The notes under the pieces were generated by a model. It saw only the letters and a program-made list of their open reading frames with translations. It had not been told where the DNA came from and searched no databases. Positions 43,457 to 53,847 of a DNA stretch of 64,000 bases are shown here, piece after piece. This DNA is from Noviherbaspirillum saxi (GTDB lineage Bacteria; Pseudomonadota; Gammaproteobacteria; Burkholderiales; Burkholderiaceae_D): contig NZ_QYUO01000002.1 of assembly GCF_003591035.1 (NCBI RefSeq), forward strand, positions 1,612,001 through 1,676,000, in the 5' to 3' direction. The first letter of the stretch is position 1; every line of letters starts with the position of its first letter. The position numbers were made by a program, and so were the translations under genes.

Positions 43457-44746
43457 TCAATGCATGCCACGTGTGACCTGGTCGCTCCACTCGAAGGCAG
43501 ACAACTGCAACAGATACAGATCCTTGCATGAGAGATTCAGCTCAGCGAGAGATTGCGCCAGCTTGCTGCCAGTGCCTTCATGCCACTCGGTCTGCTCAGC
43601 AAGGCGTAATAGTTTGCCGAAGTAGCCTTCGCGCTGAAGCAAAGCATCAGCGACTTCATCGATCACGGGAATCTGTTGAACGATATCGGCCATCGGCATC
43701 GAAAACAGGCTGTCCATCAGCGACATGATCCCCACCGTAAAAGCCGTATCGGCAAGCCCACGATTGCCGGGTCGCATTCGTTGCGCGACAAGTTCCATCA
43801 GGCGACCGCGTGTCGTGGCCTGCATCATCAAGGGAATGACTGCTTTGCCCGATGCATCCCGTTCCGCATACAGCATGATGTGGAGCCAGCGTTGAAGCTG
43901 GTTGCGGCCGATTGCGATCAGCGCCTGACGTAGGGATTCGATCCGGTGCGTACTGATTGCAGGTGTATTGACCAGCCTGAGCAGGTTCAACCCCAGCGTA
44001 ACGTCGCCCTTGATCGCGTGCTCAATGACCGAGTCGTCGGCGTCCGATGCCAGCATCGCCATCAAATCGATAACAGCCAGTTGCGATGGCGAGAGCTTCT
44101 TTCCTTCGAGGATGTGCGGCTCGGCAAAATGATAGCCCTGGAAATAGTCGAATCCCAGTTCCAGGCACTCCTGATACTGGTCCATGGTATCGACCCGTTC
44201 GGCGAGCAGCATTTTTCCATGCGTCTTGAACATGCTGGAAAAGTGGCTCAATTCTTCCCTTTTGCGAAAAGTGACATCGATACGAATGCCATCGATATAG
44301 GGAAGAAGCTGCGGGCTTTCGCCCGCGTCGGCGTCGGCATCAATCGCGAGGGCAAACCGGAAACCTTGCTGATGGAGCGCGCTTATTCGTTCGATCAATG
44401 CCGGCGTGACTTTCGGACCAGGGGCAAGTTCGAGAATGATTTGCTTTGCCGGCAGAAAGTGGAATATGTCGCTCATCAGCGCCTGCGCATCGATGTACAG
44501 CACGCCGATGGTATCGCCGAGTATGCGTCCGAGTCCATGCTGACAGACATCCTCCAGCACCGAGGCGTTTGCGGGTTGCTCGCCGTCGAGCGCCACGGCC
44601 GCATCGGCTTGTTCGTGCGCTTGGCAAAACAGCAGTTCATAGGCTGCCAGTTGCTTATGGCGATCCACGATCGGACGACGGGCCATGAAGAAGTCCGATG
44701 CGAGCAATACCCGATGCGAACTACTGAACGTGACACTGATGCTCAT
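43457..44746 (-). CDS. EAL-HDOD (YuxH-like) signalling protein, phosphodiesterase site degenerate
   Basis: A 429-residue protein. Residues about 15-215 form an EAL-type barrel of the YuxH subfamily (FMARRPIVDRHKQLAAYELLF), and about 220-410 a HDOD domain (LSPSQLAVIDLMAMLASDADDSVIEHAIKGDVTLGLNLLRLVN). The cyclic-di-GMP hydrolysis residues are not kept: the usual DDFG is replaced by DADADAG and other acidic metal ligands are missing, so it is probably a binding or regulatory protein. The start is 44746 or 44749; AGGTGAA suits the former. It lies 121 bases after the metallophosphoesterase gene on the opposite reading order, same strand. Confidence 0.82.
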   Translation of the reverse strand: MSISVTFSSSHRVLLASDFFMARRPIVDRHKQLAAYELLFCQAHEQADAAVALDGEQPANASVLEDVCQHGLGRILGDTIGVLYIDAQALMSDIFHFLPAKQIILELAPGPKVTPALIERISALHQQGFRFALAIDADADAGESPQLLPYIDGIRIDVTFRKREELSHFSSMFKTHGKMLLAERVDTMDQYQECLELGFDYFQGYHFAEPHILEGKKLSPSQLAVIDLMAMLASDADDSVIEHAIKGDVTLGLNLLRLVNTPAISTHRIESLRQALIAIGRNQLQRWLHIMLYAERDASGKAVIPLMMQATTRGRLMELVAQRMRPGNRGLADTAFTVGIMSLMDSLFSMPMADIVQQIPVIDEVADALLQREGYFGKLLRLAEQTEWHEGTGSKLAQSLAELNLSCKDLYLLQLSAFEWSDQVTRGMH

Positions 44747-44867
44747 CATTTCACCTTTTTCCCATGAGCCTGCATGACCGGCATCAACTGCTGACGCACC
44801 TGAAAGGATTAACGGCTCGTAAAGCATGCAACTTGAATGGTGCGATGCGTCACGCCCTGCTTGCCCC

Positions 44868-46406
44868 TTACCAGCTATCGAGCCGATCACCCCAGCTGGT
44901 CATGTCGCGCGCATAGAAACGATAGGCATCTTCATTGTCGCCCAGTCGCGCGAGGTCGAAAATGAACAGCGCGCGTCCGATGCCGCGGCGGCGGAACCCT
45001 TGATTGCGTTTGCGGACGATCGCATCGCGCCATGCCCCGAGGTTGACATAGGTGTAATTGTTACGGCCTTGAGGCAATTGACGGAATTGCACATCGGCCT
45101 CCAGCGCGACATGCGTATGCCCTTCCACATGCAGCCGCAAGCCCAGCTTGCGATAGGCCTCGGCGAACGCGGGCAACTCCAGCAAACGCTTGTCCGTGAT
45201 ATCCCTTTCCGGCTCTTGCACTTTTGCCATCAGGCGCATCAGCGAAATATCCAGCCAATACCATTTGGGTTTGGTCAGCAAGGACAATACATGCAGGCCA
45301 AGGCGCGTCGATTTCCATGCGCTGTCCCAGGTCGCGTCGTGCGCGAGCCAGCCGACCAGGCTTTCGCGAAAACATTGCAAGACCTGGTCATGCAAGCCCT
45401 TGGCGCGTGGATCGCGGCGTGCCAGGCGGCGCGATTCGCTCAACAGGCGAACAACGGCGGAGACCGATGGCCGGTATAAATCCATTTCGTCCAGGAGTTT
45501 GCACAAACGATCCGCGCCCGGCATGGATTTGTCGATACGTTCAGCGGTACACCAGATAAAGTGCGACAGCATACCGGCAGCCACCGTATCGCCGAAACAG
45601 GGCTCGCTGAACGGGAGATATTTTTCACGGCGCCAGGCTTCGGGTGTCCAGCCCCGGTCGGGGCGCCACCCGGGCGTTGCCCGGGCGTTGTCGGCATCAC
45701 GCCATTGGCCGTGCGTGGCGAGCATCCGCAAGCCGGTATCGGCGACGTAAAAAGGCAGCAAGGGATACATCTCGTCCGGCTTGCCACCCATCTGTGCGGC
45801 AACCCAGCTGCGGTAGCTGTCAGGGATGTCGATGCCATTCAATCCCAGGCATTCTTCGTAAAACAGTTGGCGCGCATCCGACACCACCTGCAATTCCTTG
45901 TCATGGTTGCCAACGATAGGAATGATGCTGACCCGGACACCGCTCTTGCGCAACATCGTCACGCTCTGGCGCATCCAGTAAAAAAAGCCGGAATACGGCT
46001 GACGGCTGTCGTCCGGTCGCTTGCGTGCATGGATGCGCACGATATCGGCCATGATATCCATCACGATGCCGGCAAAGTCTTCATGCTCGCGCTGCCAAGG
46101 ATAGACCTTGGCCTGCGCCCATTTGCTGCTGCGGATCAGGTCGACGATATCGCCGTTGAGAATCAGCAGTAGCTCCTCGATACGATGCGAAGACGGCGTC
46201 TGCGCCTTGTCGCCGGGATTGCAGACGGCGAATTCCAGTTGTTCGAAAAACAGTTGCCAGTCGGTTTCCGATGCGGTCTGGTTGCCCACCGTGCAATCGG
46301 TGCAATGGATGTCGCTGATCAGCACGCACAGGCGGTTGGTGCGAGTCGACGTCGACGGCCACAGGACCAGCCCAGGAGGCAGACCGGCTTTGTCCATCTC
46401 AGTCAT
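44868..46406 (-). CDS. Calcineurin-like metallophosphoesterase
   Basis: A 512-residue protein with a complete binuclear metal site: Asp32 and His34 (SDIHCTDC), GDIVD, GNHDKE, a late THGQWRD and GHTHVAL (about residue 425). The large insertion between the last two motifs (about 245-420) is helical, Arg-rich and has no recognisable domain. No signal peptide, so cytoplasmic. The start at 46406 has GGAG 7 bases upstream and overlaps the hydrolase stop by 8 bases, so the two are coupled. Together with the GMC oxidoreductase and hydrolase it forms a three-gene unit. The phosphoester substrate is unknown. Confidence 0.85.
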   Translation of the reverse strand: MTEMDKAGLPPGLVLWPSTSTRTNRLCVLISDIHCTDCTVGNQTASETDWQLFFEQLEFAVCNPGDKAQTPSSHRIEELLLILNGDIVDLIRSSKWAQAKVYPWQREHEDFAGIVMDIMADIVRIHARKRPDDSRQPYSGFFYWMRQSVTMLRKSGVRVSIIPIVGNHDKELQVVSDARQLFYEECLGLNGIDIPDSYRSWVAAQMGGKPDEMYPLLPFYVADTGLRMLATHGQWRDADNARATPGWRPDRGWTPEAWRREKYLPFSEPCFGDTVAAGMLSHFIWCTAERIDKSMPGADRLCKLLDEMDLYRPSVSAVVRLLSESRRLARRDPRAKGLHDQVLQCFRESLVGWLAHDATWDSAWKSTRLGLHVLSLLTKPKWYWLDISLMRLMAKVQEPERDITDKRLLELPAFAEAYRKLGLRLHVEGHTHVALEADVQFRQLPQGRNNYTYVNLGAWRDAIVRKRNQGFRRRGIGRALFIFDLARLGDNEDAYRFYARDMTSWGDRLDSW

Positions 46407-48144
46407 GGCTGTGCTCCCGCAGGAAGGACAGCAGATGCGGAAACACATCCGTGGCGACATCCTTGCCCATGAAAATATCCTGATGGCCATAGCCGGGCAC
46501 GACATGCAGCCTGTGCCTTCCGGGTACGATCTTTTCCAGCATTTCGTGGCAATGGATATTGGAATCGGCGAATACGCGGTTATCCTGCCCCTGCACGAAG
46601 AGAATCGGCGTATCGATCTCTGCCGCGCTGGCGGTGTAATCATCGGGCAGCACCGCATACCTTGGATTGCCGGGATCGAACTTCACCGCCCGATGCCCAC
46701 TGGTCACCATCTTGTGCACATGCCGGTAGTAATGCACGCTGACGCCGCCGAACAGATCGCCAAGCCGGTCGTGCGTGACCGGCAGCAGATTGGCATGGTT
46801 GAACAGCGCCGGCCGGCCGCTGCCCCACATGAAGCTCAGCATATGGCATTCGGGTGAATCGCATTCCTGGTGCACCAGGCCGGCGCCGAGCGCCAGCAGC
46901 TTGCCGATGGACAGGCCGCGTTCGCGGCGCCAGCCCGGATTGTAGTATTCAATGCCGAGCAGGTAATCGGAAGCCCATGGCCCCAAGCCCAGCTTGTATT
47001 GCGACCATTTCGGCACATACAGCGTCAAGGCCACACTGTTGAGGATGACGCTGGTTATTCCCTCTATCGTTTTGCCGAACAGGCTCATCGCCATCGTCAG
47101 CGCACCGACGCAATGCGCGATGACATGGATGCGGCGCTGCGGGCCGATGTGGCGACGCAGCTCATGCAGCGCCGCCGGATGATCGAACAGCGCAATGTCA
47201 TCGAAGGTATAAGAGCTGCGCGCAAGATTGTAGGGAAAGCGGCAGCTGCCACGATAATCAAGCGTCCAGACCTCGCCGTAACCTTCATCGAGCAGCGTCT
47301 GCACCAGGTTGCGATGCTCCGGCATGATGAACATGTCTGACGAACTGGTCAGCCCGTGCACGACCAGCACCACATCGTCGCAAGGCTTGCGCGCAAAGCG
47401 GGTCAACTCCAGCCGCAAGCCATCCGCCGTCAGAAATGGATGCACGCTGATATCGGCTCCGCTGACGCCTTCCGTCGTGAATTTTGCATAGACCCGTGAT
47501 GGCTGGCGGGGTGCAGGAGGAAGGTGCGGGCCATAGACATCCCACAGCTTTCCGGCAAAGAAGCGGCCGAACGCCAGCAAACCGTGTGCACTGGTGCTGC
47601 CGTCGCGATCGGTGGCGCGCAATCCGCGTAGTACCTGCATGAAATCCAGCAGGCCGAGGCTGACGATGCCGGTCGCCCAGACGCTGCCCTGCGCAGGCTG
47701 TGCGGGATCGACATGACCGCGATAGATATTAACGAACAGTGTCGTGGTGTCTTTCCATGCATCGAGCGGCGCATCGTGCTGTACCTGCTTGTTGCCGACG
47801 AAGGTGATGGCTTCGCCCCGCGGTGTCGTGCAATACACCTGGTAATACATGACCTTGCGGTCGCGGTCGGCAGTATCCGGCATCAGACGGAAAGTGCCAG
47901 ACTGCACCGGGCACACGCCGCCGAACAATGGACAATCGACATGCCCGCTCAGGGTTCCCGCATGCTCCGGTTTATCCAGGAATGCGCCGAGATCGCCGAT
48001 ACCCACCGACACATGCAGCGCCAGAGCATGTCCGGCCGCTTGGCCGTCGCTGTAGCCGTCTTCAAACGTGGTGGCTTCGGCGCTGACATAGCCTTTCATG
48101 ACTTCGGCAAAATGGATTTGTACACCCTGCAACTCGCTCGACAT
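46399..48144 (-). CDS. Alpha/beta hydrolase with Cys at the nucleophile position
   Basis: A 581-residue protein. The first 240 residues are a separate domain of mixed strand and helix, with IHFAEVMKGYVS and CPLFGGVCPVQSGTFRLMPD, that I cannot name. The C-terminal half is an alpha/beta hydrolase: oxyanion strand VVLVVHGLTSSSDMF, nucleophile elbow IAHCVGALTM with Cys345 where Ser is usual, acid in FVQGQDNRVF and His in PGYGHQDIFMG. Cys nucleophiles occur in PHA synthases and thioesterase-like enzymes. The start is 48144 or 48150 (GGGGAG upstream). It follows the GMC gene by 40 bases and overlaps the phosphoesterase gene. Confidence 0.8.
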   Translation of the reverse strand: MSSELQGVQIHFAEVMKGYVSAEATTFEDGYSDGQAAGHALALHVSVGIGDLGAFLDKPEHAGTLSGHVDCPLFGGVCPVQSGTFRLMPDTADRDRKVMYYQVYCTTPRGEAITFVGNKQVQHDAPLDAWKDTTTLFVNIYRGHVDPAQPAQGSVWATGIVSLGLLDFMQVLRGLRATDRDGSTSAHGLLAFGRFFAGKLWDVYGPHLPPAPRQPSRVYAKFTTEGVSGADISVHPFLTADGLRLELTRFARKPCDDVVLVVHGLTSSSDMFIMPEHRNLVQTLLDEGYGEVWTLDYRGSCRFPYNLARSSYTFDDIALFDHPAALHELRRHIGPQRRIHVIAHCVGALTMAMSLFGKTIEGITSVILNSVALTLYVPKWSQYKLGLGPWASDYLLGIEYYNPGWRRERGLSIGKLLALGAGLVHQECDSPECHMLSFMWGSGRPALFNHANLLPVTHDRLGDLFGGVSVHYYRHVHKMVTSGHRAVKFDPGNPRYAVLPDDYTASAAEIDTPILFVQGQDNRVFADSNIHCHEMLEKIVPGRHRLHVVPGYGHQDIFMGKDVATDVFPHLLSFLREHSHD

Positions 48145-48184
48145 CGACATCCGCTCCCCGGTTAGTGTGTTTTTGCAGACAGAT

Positions 48185-49954
48185 TTACAGTCCGGCATCC
48201 GGCGCATGGCCGGTGATTCCCTCGGCAATCCATTCGGACAGGGCGGTAATGGTGGCTACCGGGTTGGCGCCGAGCGCGGTCGGCACCAGCGAACCATCCG
48301 CCACATACAGGTTGGTGTAACCGAATACCTGCCCCCGGCTGCCGGCCGCCGCGCTGACCACGCCTTGTTCCGGCGTATCGGCCAGCGCGCAGCCGCCCAG
48401 CGGATGCACGGTCACGTTATTCTTCACCGGCCACAACCAGGTCGGCATCGGAAGAAAATGCGTGCCGCCGATGAAGCGCGTGAAGCGCTCGCCCAGCCGC
48501 AGGATCGCGTCGTACAGCGGACGGTTGCTCTCCTGCGGCCAGTCGATATCGAGATAGCCTGCCTTGTTCAGGCTGAGCACGCCTTTTGCGTTGTCCAGGC
48601 CCATGCACAACAGCACCGCGCTGTACTGGGACAGGTCATGGGAAAACAGTTTTTGGATCAAAAAACCGACGCTGCTGTGCTTGCGTCCCGGATAGTACCG
48701 ATCGAACGCATACGCCAGCAGCTGCGTGCAGCTTTGCCACAGCTTCTGAATCGGATTCATCATCGGGCCAATCGCCGCGGCCGCCCAGCCGACCTGGCTT
48801 GGATAGCTGGCATCTTCGAGCAGAAACGCTTGCTTGCGATCGAGGTTGTCGAACAGCTTGTGATCGGTGTACTGGGTGATTACCGGACCATAAGTGGAAT
48901 TGACTTCTTTCTTGCCGTCTATCGCAAACGCGAGGAAGTCACCATTGCCGGAAAACCGCTGGCCGAGGCGCGACGACAAGCGCGGCAGCGTGCGGTGAAT
49001 GTCGCGATTGCGAAGCAAAAGCTCGGTGGTTCCCAATGTGCCGGCCGACATGACCACGCGCCGCGCGGTCACCGACTGCAGTTCCCCCCGCGCGAGATCG
49101 CGGTAATACACGCGGAACCCGAACTGACCGTCGGCTTGTGGGTCGTCGGACTGTAGCGCATCGAGCGGGACGATGCGCTCCACCACCGATTGCGTGCGCA
49201 CGCCCATGGCGTAACGATGCCGGGCCACATGCAGATAATTGTGATCGACCGAATTTTTCGCCTGCACATTGCAGCCGATATCGCATTCGCCGCAATAGGT
49301 GCAGGAAGTCTGGAGGGCGCCATAGCGGTTGGCTTGCTGCACTCCCAGCGGCAGCGCTTCGCCGCTGCGCTTGTAGGTATAGTCGTTGCCGAAATAAACG
49401 CAGATGTCGGCCAGTCGGGTCGGCAGTCCGGCGCTGTGGGCGAAAGCCTGGAACTGTTCGGTGCGCTTGATGTAGCGGCGGTCGTCGGGCCCGCTTGCCG
49501 GCGGTACCGGACGCGCACCCAGGACCTGCTGGGCAACCTCGTAATACGGCATCAGGTGCTCCCGCCGCAGGCCGCCCGGCCAGCCTTGTTCGAATACTGC
49601 TTCGGGCGGACGCAGAAAAACGTTGGCGTAGATATGTGAACCGCCGCCATAGATCGCCGACGTCACGGTATCGATCTTGTCGAAATGCCGGATGTCGAAC
49701 ATGCCGGCAAGATGGCCACGCTGTGCCTTGCGGCGCTTGACCGCGCGCGGCCTGCGCACCGTATCGCCGTCCGGACACCAGAGGTTGTCTGCCATGTCAT
49801 GCGGACTGCGCGGAAAGGCGCCCAGCGGATACTCTTTTCCGCGTTCCAGCAGCAAGACCTGGCCCGGCCAGCGCCTGGACAGGCGCGCCGCCATGACGGC
49901 ACCGCCAAAACCGCTGCCGATGATCACAGCTTCATGTTGCAGTTCGGTGTGCAT
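48185..49954 (-). CDS. GMC-family FAD oxidoreductase (cholesterol oxidase-like) with four-Cys motif
   Basis: A 589-residue FAD enzyme. The N-terminal dinucleotide motif is G13-x-G15-x-x-G18 (IIGSGFGG); the C terminus has the GMC elements HPLGGCALAD and VADGSLVPTALGANPVATITAL. Residues 218-228 form Cys-x2-Cys-x2-Cys-x3-Cys (CTYCGECDIGC), a spacing like that of iron-sulfur proteins. It shares the cholesterol-oxidase-like branch of the family; an alcohol or sterol-like substrate is plausible. It is first of a three-gene unit with a hydrolase and a phosphoesterase. No signal peptide. Cofactor beyond FAD is not proven. Confidence 0.83.
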   Translation of the reverse strand: MHTELQHEAVIIGSGFGGAVMAARLSRRWPGQVLLLERGKEYPLGAFPRSPHDMADNLWCPDGDTVRRPRAVKRRKAQRGHLAGMFDIRHFDKIDTVTSAIYGGGSHIYANVFLRPPEAVFEQGWPGGLRREHLMPYYEVAQQVLGARPVPPASGPDDRRYIKRTEQFQAFAHSAGLPTRLADICVYFGNDYTYKRSGEALPLGVQQANRYGALQTSCTYCGECDIGCNVQAKNSVDHNYLHVARHRYAMGVRTQSVVERIVPLDALQSDDPQADGQFGFRVYYRDLARGELQSVTARRVVMSAGTLGTTELLLRNRDIHRTLPRLSSRLGQRFSGNGDFLAFAIDGKKEVNSTYGPVITQYTDHKLFDNLDRKQAFLLEDASYPSQVGWAAAAIGPMMNPIQKLWQSCTQLLAYAFDRYYPGRKHSSVGFLIQKLFSHDLSQYSAVLLCMGLDNAKGVLSLNKAGYLDIDWPQESNRPLYDAILRLGERFTRFIGGTHFLPMPTWLWPVKNNVTVHPLGGCALADTPEQGVVSAAAGSRGQVFGYTNLYVADGSLVPTALGANPVATITALSEWIAEGITGHAPDAGL

Positions 49955-50277
49955 ACTGCGCTCCCCAAATGTTCAAGCTTTGCGCTCCGACCTGACCGTG
50001 CCAGTCAAGGCTGGCGCGCGTGTCTTCCATGCATGCTATTGCCAGGAAGAAACCCCGCGCAACGCCGCAGGGAAGCGTCCGGTACAGTCATCAGAATCGG
50101 ACTGAATTGTTTCCAAACGTTTCCAAATGTTTCTGAATGTTATTTTATTTCCAATAAGAAATGGTAATTTTTTTGCATATACCGATTGGCGCGGGTTCAA
50201 GCCGTCACGATTGTTAGGTATGCTGCTAAGCTTGAATTGTTTCTACTGTGTAACTTTTAACTCTCGGGTGAATCGGG
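49955..50277. other. Divergent promoter region, GMC operon / hybrid kinase
   Basis: 323 bases between the GMC gene and the hybrid kinase gene. It becomes AT-rich on the kinase side and contains the 10-base repeats at 50109-50138. A weak kinase promoter candidate is TTCAAG (50196-50201) and TATGCT (50219-50224) with 17-base spacing. No RNA gene is visible. Confidence 0.45.
50109..50138. repeat. Three 10-base direct repeats in the intergenic region
   Basis: GTTTCCAAAC, GTTTCCAAAT and GTTTCTGAAT follow one another directly, one helical turn apart. This phasing suits cooperative binding of a regulator to one face of DNA between the GMC operon and the kinase gene. No known factor is assigned. Confidence 0.6.
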
Positions 50278-53200
50278 ATGAATTTGGGGTCTCGCCGGCT
50301 ACGGAATTGGAGCGTTTTACTGCTGCTTGCGGTATTTGCCATGCTCGGGCACGCGTCCGAGTTGCGGGTCGATGACAAAGGCATAGGCAAGCCGCTGAAC
50401 CTGACGCCGCACTGGGACGTGCTTGAAGACGTGGAACGGCGGTGGACCATCAACGAGGTCATCGGACCTGAAGTGAGCCAAGGCTTCCGCCGATCCCGGC
50501 AATCGACGGACTCGCTCAGTTTCGGTCTGAGGCGCTCGGCGATCTGGCTGCGCATCACGCTTTCCAATCGCTCCGAAGGCCACATCGAGCGCCTGCTGGA
50601 AGTACCGTTCACCCATCTGCATTCGGTCGAACTGTATGTGCCCACCGAACGCGGGTATGACCGCATCGCAACTGGACACTCGCTGCCGTTTGCCCAGCGC
50701 CCGGTCAATCACCGCAACTTTGTGTTTCCGCTGCATCTGCCGTCCGGATCCTCGTCAACGTATTACCTGCGCGTTGCGTCGGAAACGTCGCTCGATATTC
50801 CGACCAAACTGTGGGAAGCGCCGATCTTCAATCAACAAAGCCTGCATGAATACATAGGCCAATCGCTGTATTTCGGCATGCTGCTCGCGCTCGGCTTGTA
50901 CAACTTCCTGTTGTTTACCTCGCTGCGCGACCGCACTTACCTGTATTACGTGCTGTTTGTCGCGGCCAATGCACTGTCCATCGTCGCGTTCAGCGGTATC
51001 GGCTTCCAGTTCATCTGGCCGGAGTCGCCCGGTTGGTCGATGATCTCTTCCATGATCGGGTTTGCCTCGACCGGGTTCACCTTGCTGCTATTCCAGCGCC
51101 GATTGCTGTCCACCTACGACACCGTGCCCTGGCTGGACCGGGTAATGCGTGCATTCCTGGTGCTGAATATCCTGCAGATGATCGGTTTCTGGGTGCTGCC
51201 TTACCACAAGATCATCGGCGTCGGCATTACGCTGGATGCAGCCAACATGTTGCTGGCCCTGATCGTTGGCGTGGTCAGCAAGCTGCGCGGCCAGCGCAGT
51301 GCGCGTTTTTTCCTGCTGGCGTTCAGCTGCCTGGTCGTTACTGCGGTGCTGACCGCATTGCGCAGTTATGGCGTCAAGGGCATTCCGAATTTCCTGGCGG
51401 TGTACGGCATGCAGATCGGCTCGGCACTCGAAATGCTGCTGTTGTCGCTGGCGCTGGCCGACCGCTTCAACCAGGTCAAGCGCGAAAAGGAAAGTGCCCA
51501 GCAGCAGCTGGTGGACAGTCTCAAACGTTCTGAGCGCATCCTGGAACAACGCGTGACGGAGCGCACCGCCGAACTCTCGCGCATCAATCAGGATCTGCGC
51601 GAGCATGAACGCGCGCTGAAAATCGCCAAGGAAGGCGCCGAAGAAGCCTCGCGCATGAAATCGGCATTTCTTGCCAACATGAGCCATGAAATCCGCACGC
51701 CGATGAATGCAGTGATCGGCATGGCCTACCTTGCCTTGCGCACCGAGCTGAACGGCAAGCAGCGCGACTATGTGGAAAAGATTCATCGCGCGGCGGTATC
51801 GCTGCTCGGCATCATTAACGACATCCTGGATTTTTCAAAGATCGAAGCCGGCAAGCTGACGATAGAAAACACTGATTTCTCGCTGCATGAAGTGCTCGGC
51901 AATGTGACTACCGTGACCAGCCAGCGCGCCAGCGAAAAAGGCTTGCGTTATCTGTTCGACGTGGCGGAAGACGTGCCCGTGCATTTGAACGGCGACCCGT
52001 TGCGACTGGGGCAGGTGTTGATCAACCTGATGAGCAACGCCATCAAATTCACGCCCGTAGGCCAGGTGCAGTTGCGCTGCCGCGTGGTGAGCAGCAGCGC
52101 CGACGCGGTGGAATTGCGCTTTGAAGTCGAGGATACCGGCATAGGTATGACCATCGAGCAGCAGGGGCGCTTGTTCCATGCGTTCAGTCAGGCCGACGAT
52201 TCGACGACGCGCAAATATGGCGGCACCGGCCTCGGGCTGGCGATCAGCCGCCGGCTGGTCGAAATGATGGGTGGCAGCATGAGCTTGCACAGCGAAGCGG
52301 GAGCCGGATCCACCTTTGGCTTTTGTCTGCGCTTTGGCCTTGGCTCATTGACGGTCGCCACCCTGCCCGGCTTGCCCGAGCGGCTGCTGGGCTGCCGCGT
52401 GCTGGTCGTCGACGACAATCCGGCCGCGCGCGAAATCCTGAGCGACCTAGTGCAAGGATTTCATCTGCATGTCGACGCGGTCGAAAGCGCGGCGCATGCC
52501 TTGACCGCGATCCGCCGCAGTGACGGCAGCCAGCCCTACGATCTCGTGCTGGCGGATGTCGGCATGCCCGGCATGAACGGACTGGAGCTTGCCTCGGCAA
52601 TTGCAGACAGCGAGCTTGCGCATCAGCCGAAAATCATTCTTGTTACCGCATTCGGCCGAGACGATGTGATCCGACAGGCGGAGAACGTTCCGGTGGCGGC
52701 GGTACTGTTCAAACCGATCGACCAGTCCCGGCTGTACGATACCTTTGTCACGGCGCTTGCGCAGGACGGCGCGGCGCAGTCGTCTCAAACGGTACGCCGT
52801 ACGCTGCCGCGCTTTGATGGATCACGCGTGCTGCTGGTCGAGGACAACGAAGTCAACCAGCAGATCGCACGCGAAATGCTGGCCGCGACCGGCCTCCAGG
52901 TCGACGTCGCGAATAACGGCCGTATCGCGCTTGAAAAGCTGTTTGCCGGCGGACCGCATGCCTACGACCTGGTACTGATGGATATTCAGATGCCGGAGAT
53001 AGGTGGACATGCCGCTACCCGCCGCATTCGCATGGATCCGCGTTACGCCGGCCTGCCGGTGCTGGCAATGACCGCCCATGCGACGGCGGAAGAGCGCGCC
53101 GAATGCGTGCGAAGCGGCATGCAAGACCACATCACCAAGCCGATCAACCCGGACCACTTCTACCAGACGCTCATGCATTGGCTAACACCGCCCGATGTGC

Positions 53201-53643
53201 TCGCATCCGACTCGAGCAGCGTTGCAACGGCGATCGAACCGCTTGATGCCACGGTGCGGTCCGCCGCTGCCGGATTGGACCCCGACATACCTGTCGACAT
53301 ACCCGGCTTCGACACAGTCGACACCCTGCACCGGCTATCGAACGATGTCGATCTTTACCATCGCGTGCTGGAAATGCTAATACCCAGTTTGTCAGCCAGT
53401 CTGGGCCAATTTTCCTCGGCGGCCGCAGCAGGAGACCACGCGGCAGCAAGATCGGTAGTGCATACCGTACACGGAATGGCTGCCAATGTCGGCGCTATCG
53501 AGCTTGCCGAATATGCAAGCGAACTAGAGGAAATTCTCGCCAGACGCGAAGCCCGTCCGGAACAGCTTTCGCGCTTTCACGATCTGGTCAAGCAGACGCT
53601 GTCGCTGGTCGAACAGGGTTTGGCGCAACGGAAGGTGGCTTAG
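50278..53643 (+). CDS. Hybrid sensor kinase: 7TMR-DISM sensor, HisKA, HATPase, two receivers, HPt
   Basis: A 1121-residue membrane kinase. After a signal helix (10-27) comes a periplasmic DISM extracellular domain (about 40-180, with [16 protein letters not shown]), a seven-helix membrane region (about 190-395), a coiled coil (395-455), then HisKA with His470 ([11 protein letters not shown]), HATPase (about 580-695), receiver 1 with Asp760, receiver 2 with Asp902 and a C-terminal HPt domain with His1062 (HTVHG). This is a complete internal phosphorelay; the output regulator must be elsewhere. Ligands of DISM receptors include carbohydrates and modified nucleotides; none can be named here. It is divergent from the GMC operon. 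The frame opens at 50278. Confidence 0.92.
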   Translation: MNLGSRRLRNWSVLLLLAVFAMLGHASELRVDDKGIGKPLNLTPHWDVLEDVERRWTINEVIGPEVSQGFRRSRQSTDSLSFGLRRSAIWLRITLSNRSEGHIERLLEVPFTHLHSVELYVPTERGYDRIATGHSLPFAQRPVNHRNFVFPLHLPSGSSSTYYLRVASETSLDIPTKLWEAPIFNQQSLHEYIGQSLYFGMLLALGLYNFLLFTSLRDRTYLYYVLFVAANALSIVAFSGIGFQFIWPESPGWSMISSMIGFASTGFTLLLFQRRLLSTYDTVPWLDRVMRAFLVLNILQMIGFWVLPYHKIIGVGITLDAANMLLALIVGVVSKLRGQRSARFFLLAFSCLVVTAVLTALRSYGVKGIPNFLAVYGMQIGSALEMLLLSLALADRFNQVKREKESAQQQLVDSLKRSERILEQRVTERTAELSRINQDLREHERALKIAKEGAEEASRMKSAFLANMSHEIRTPMNAVIGMAYLALRTELNGKQRDYVEKIHRAAVSLLGIINDILDFSKIEAGKLTIENTDFSLHEVLGNVTTVTSQRASEKGLRYLFDVAEDVPVHLNGDPLRLGQVLINLMSNAIKFTPVGQVQLRCRVVSSSADAVELRFEVEDTGIGMTIEQQGRLFHAFSQADDSTTRKYGGTGLGLAISRRLVEMMGGSMSLHSEAGAGSTFGFCLRFGLGSLTVATLPGLPERLLGCRVLVVDDNPAAREILSDLVQGFHLHVDAVESAAHALTAIRRSDGSQPYDLVLADVGMPGMNGLELASAIADSELAHQPKIILVTAFGRDDVIRQAENVPVAAVLFKPIDQSRLYDTFVTALAQDGAAQSSQTVRRTLPRFDGSRVLLVEDNEVNQQIAREMLAATGLQVDVANNGRIALEKLFAGGPHAYDLVLMDIQMPEIGGHAATRRIRMDPRYAGLPVLAMTAHATAEERAECVRSGMQDHITKPINPDHFYQTLMHWLTPPDVLASDSSSVATAIEPLDATVRSAAAGLDPDIPVDIPGFDTVDTLHRLSNDVDLYHRVLEMLIPSLSASLGQFSSAAAAGDHAAARSVVHTVHGMAANVGAIELAEYASELEEILARREARPEQLSRFHDLVKQTLSLVEQGLAQRKVA

Positions 53644-53789
53644 CACCCCTGCGCGCTTTATCGCTCCAATGCGATGTCGCTTACGTTATAACCATGTAAT
53701 TACAGCCTGAGCTTTCGCGGCAACCGGGTATTTACCGTTGACATCGTCAGCGGCGCAGCAGTCGCGTCGCCACGCCATCCCATTTTGGT

Positions 53790-53802
53790 GCATGAATCAT
53801 GC
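53790..53802. promoter_or_regulatory. Inverted repeat upstream of gdhA
   Basis: GCATGA-A-TCATGC, a perfect 6-1-6 repeat, ends 45 bases before the gdhA start and lies next to an AT-rich AAAATACGAT that could be a -10 region. It may be an operator; no factor is known. Confidence 0.35.
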
Positions 53803-53847
53803 GAAAATACGATTCGTTAAAAGCTTGCACTATTTTGAGGATTCATT

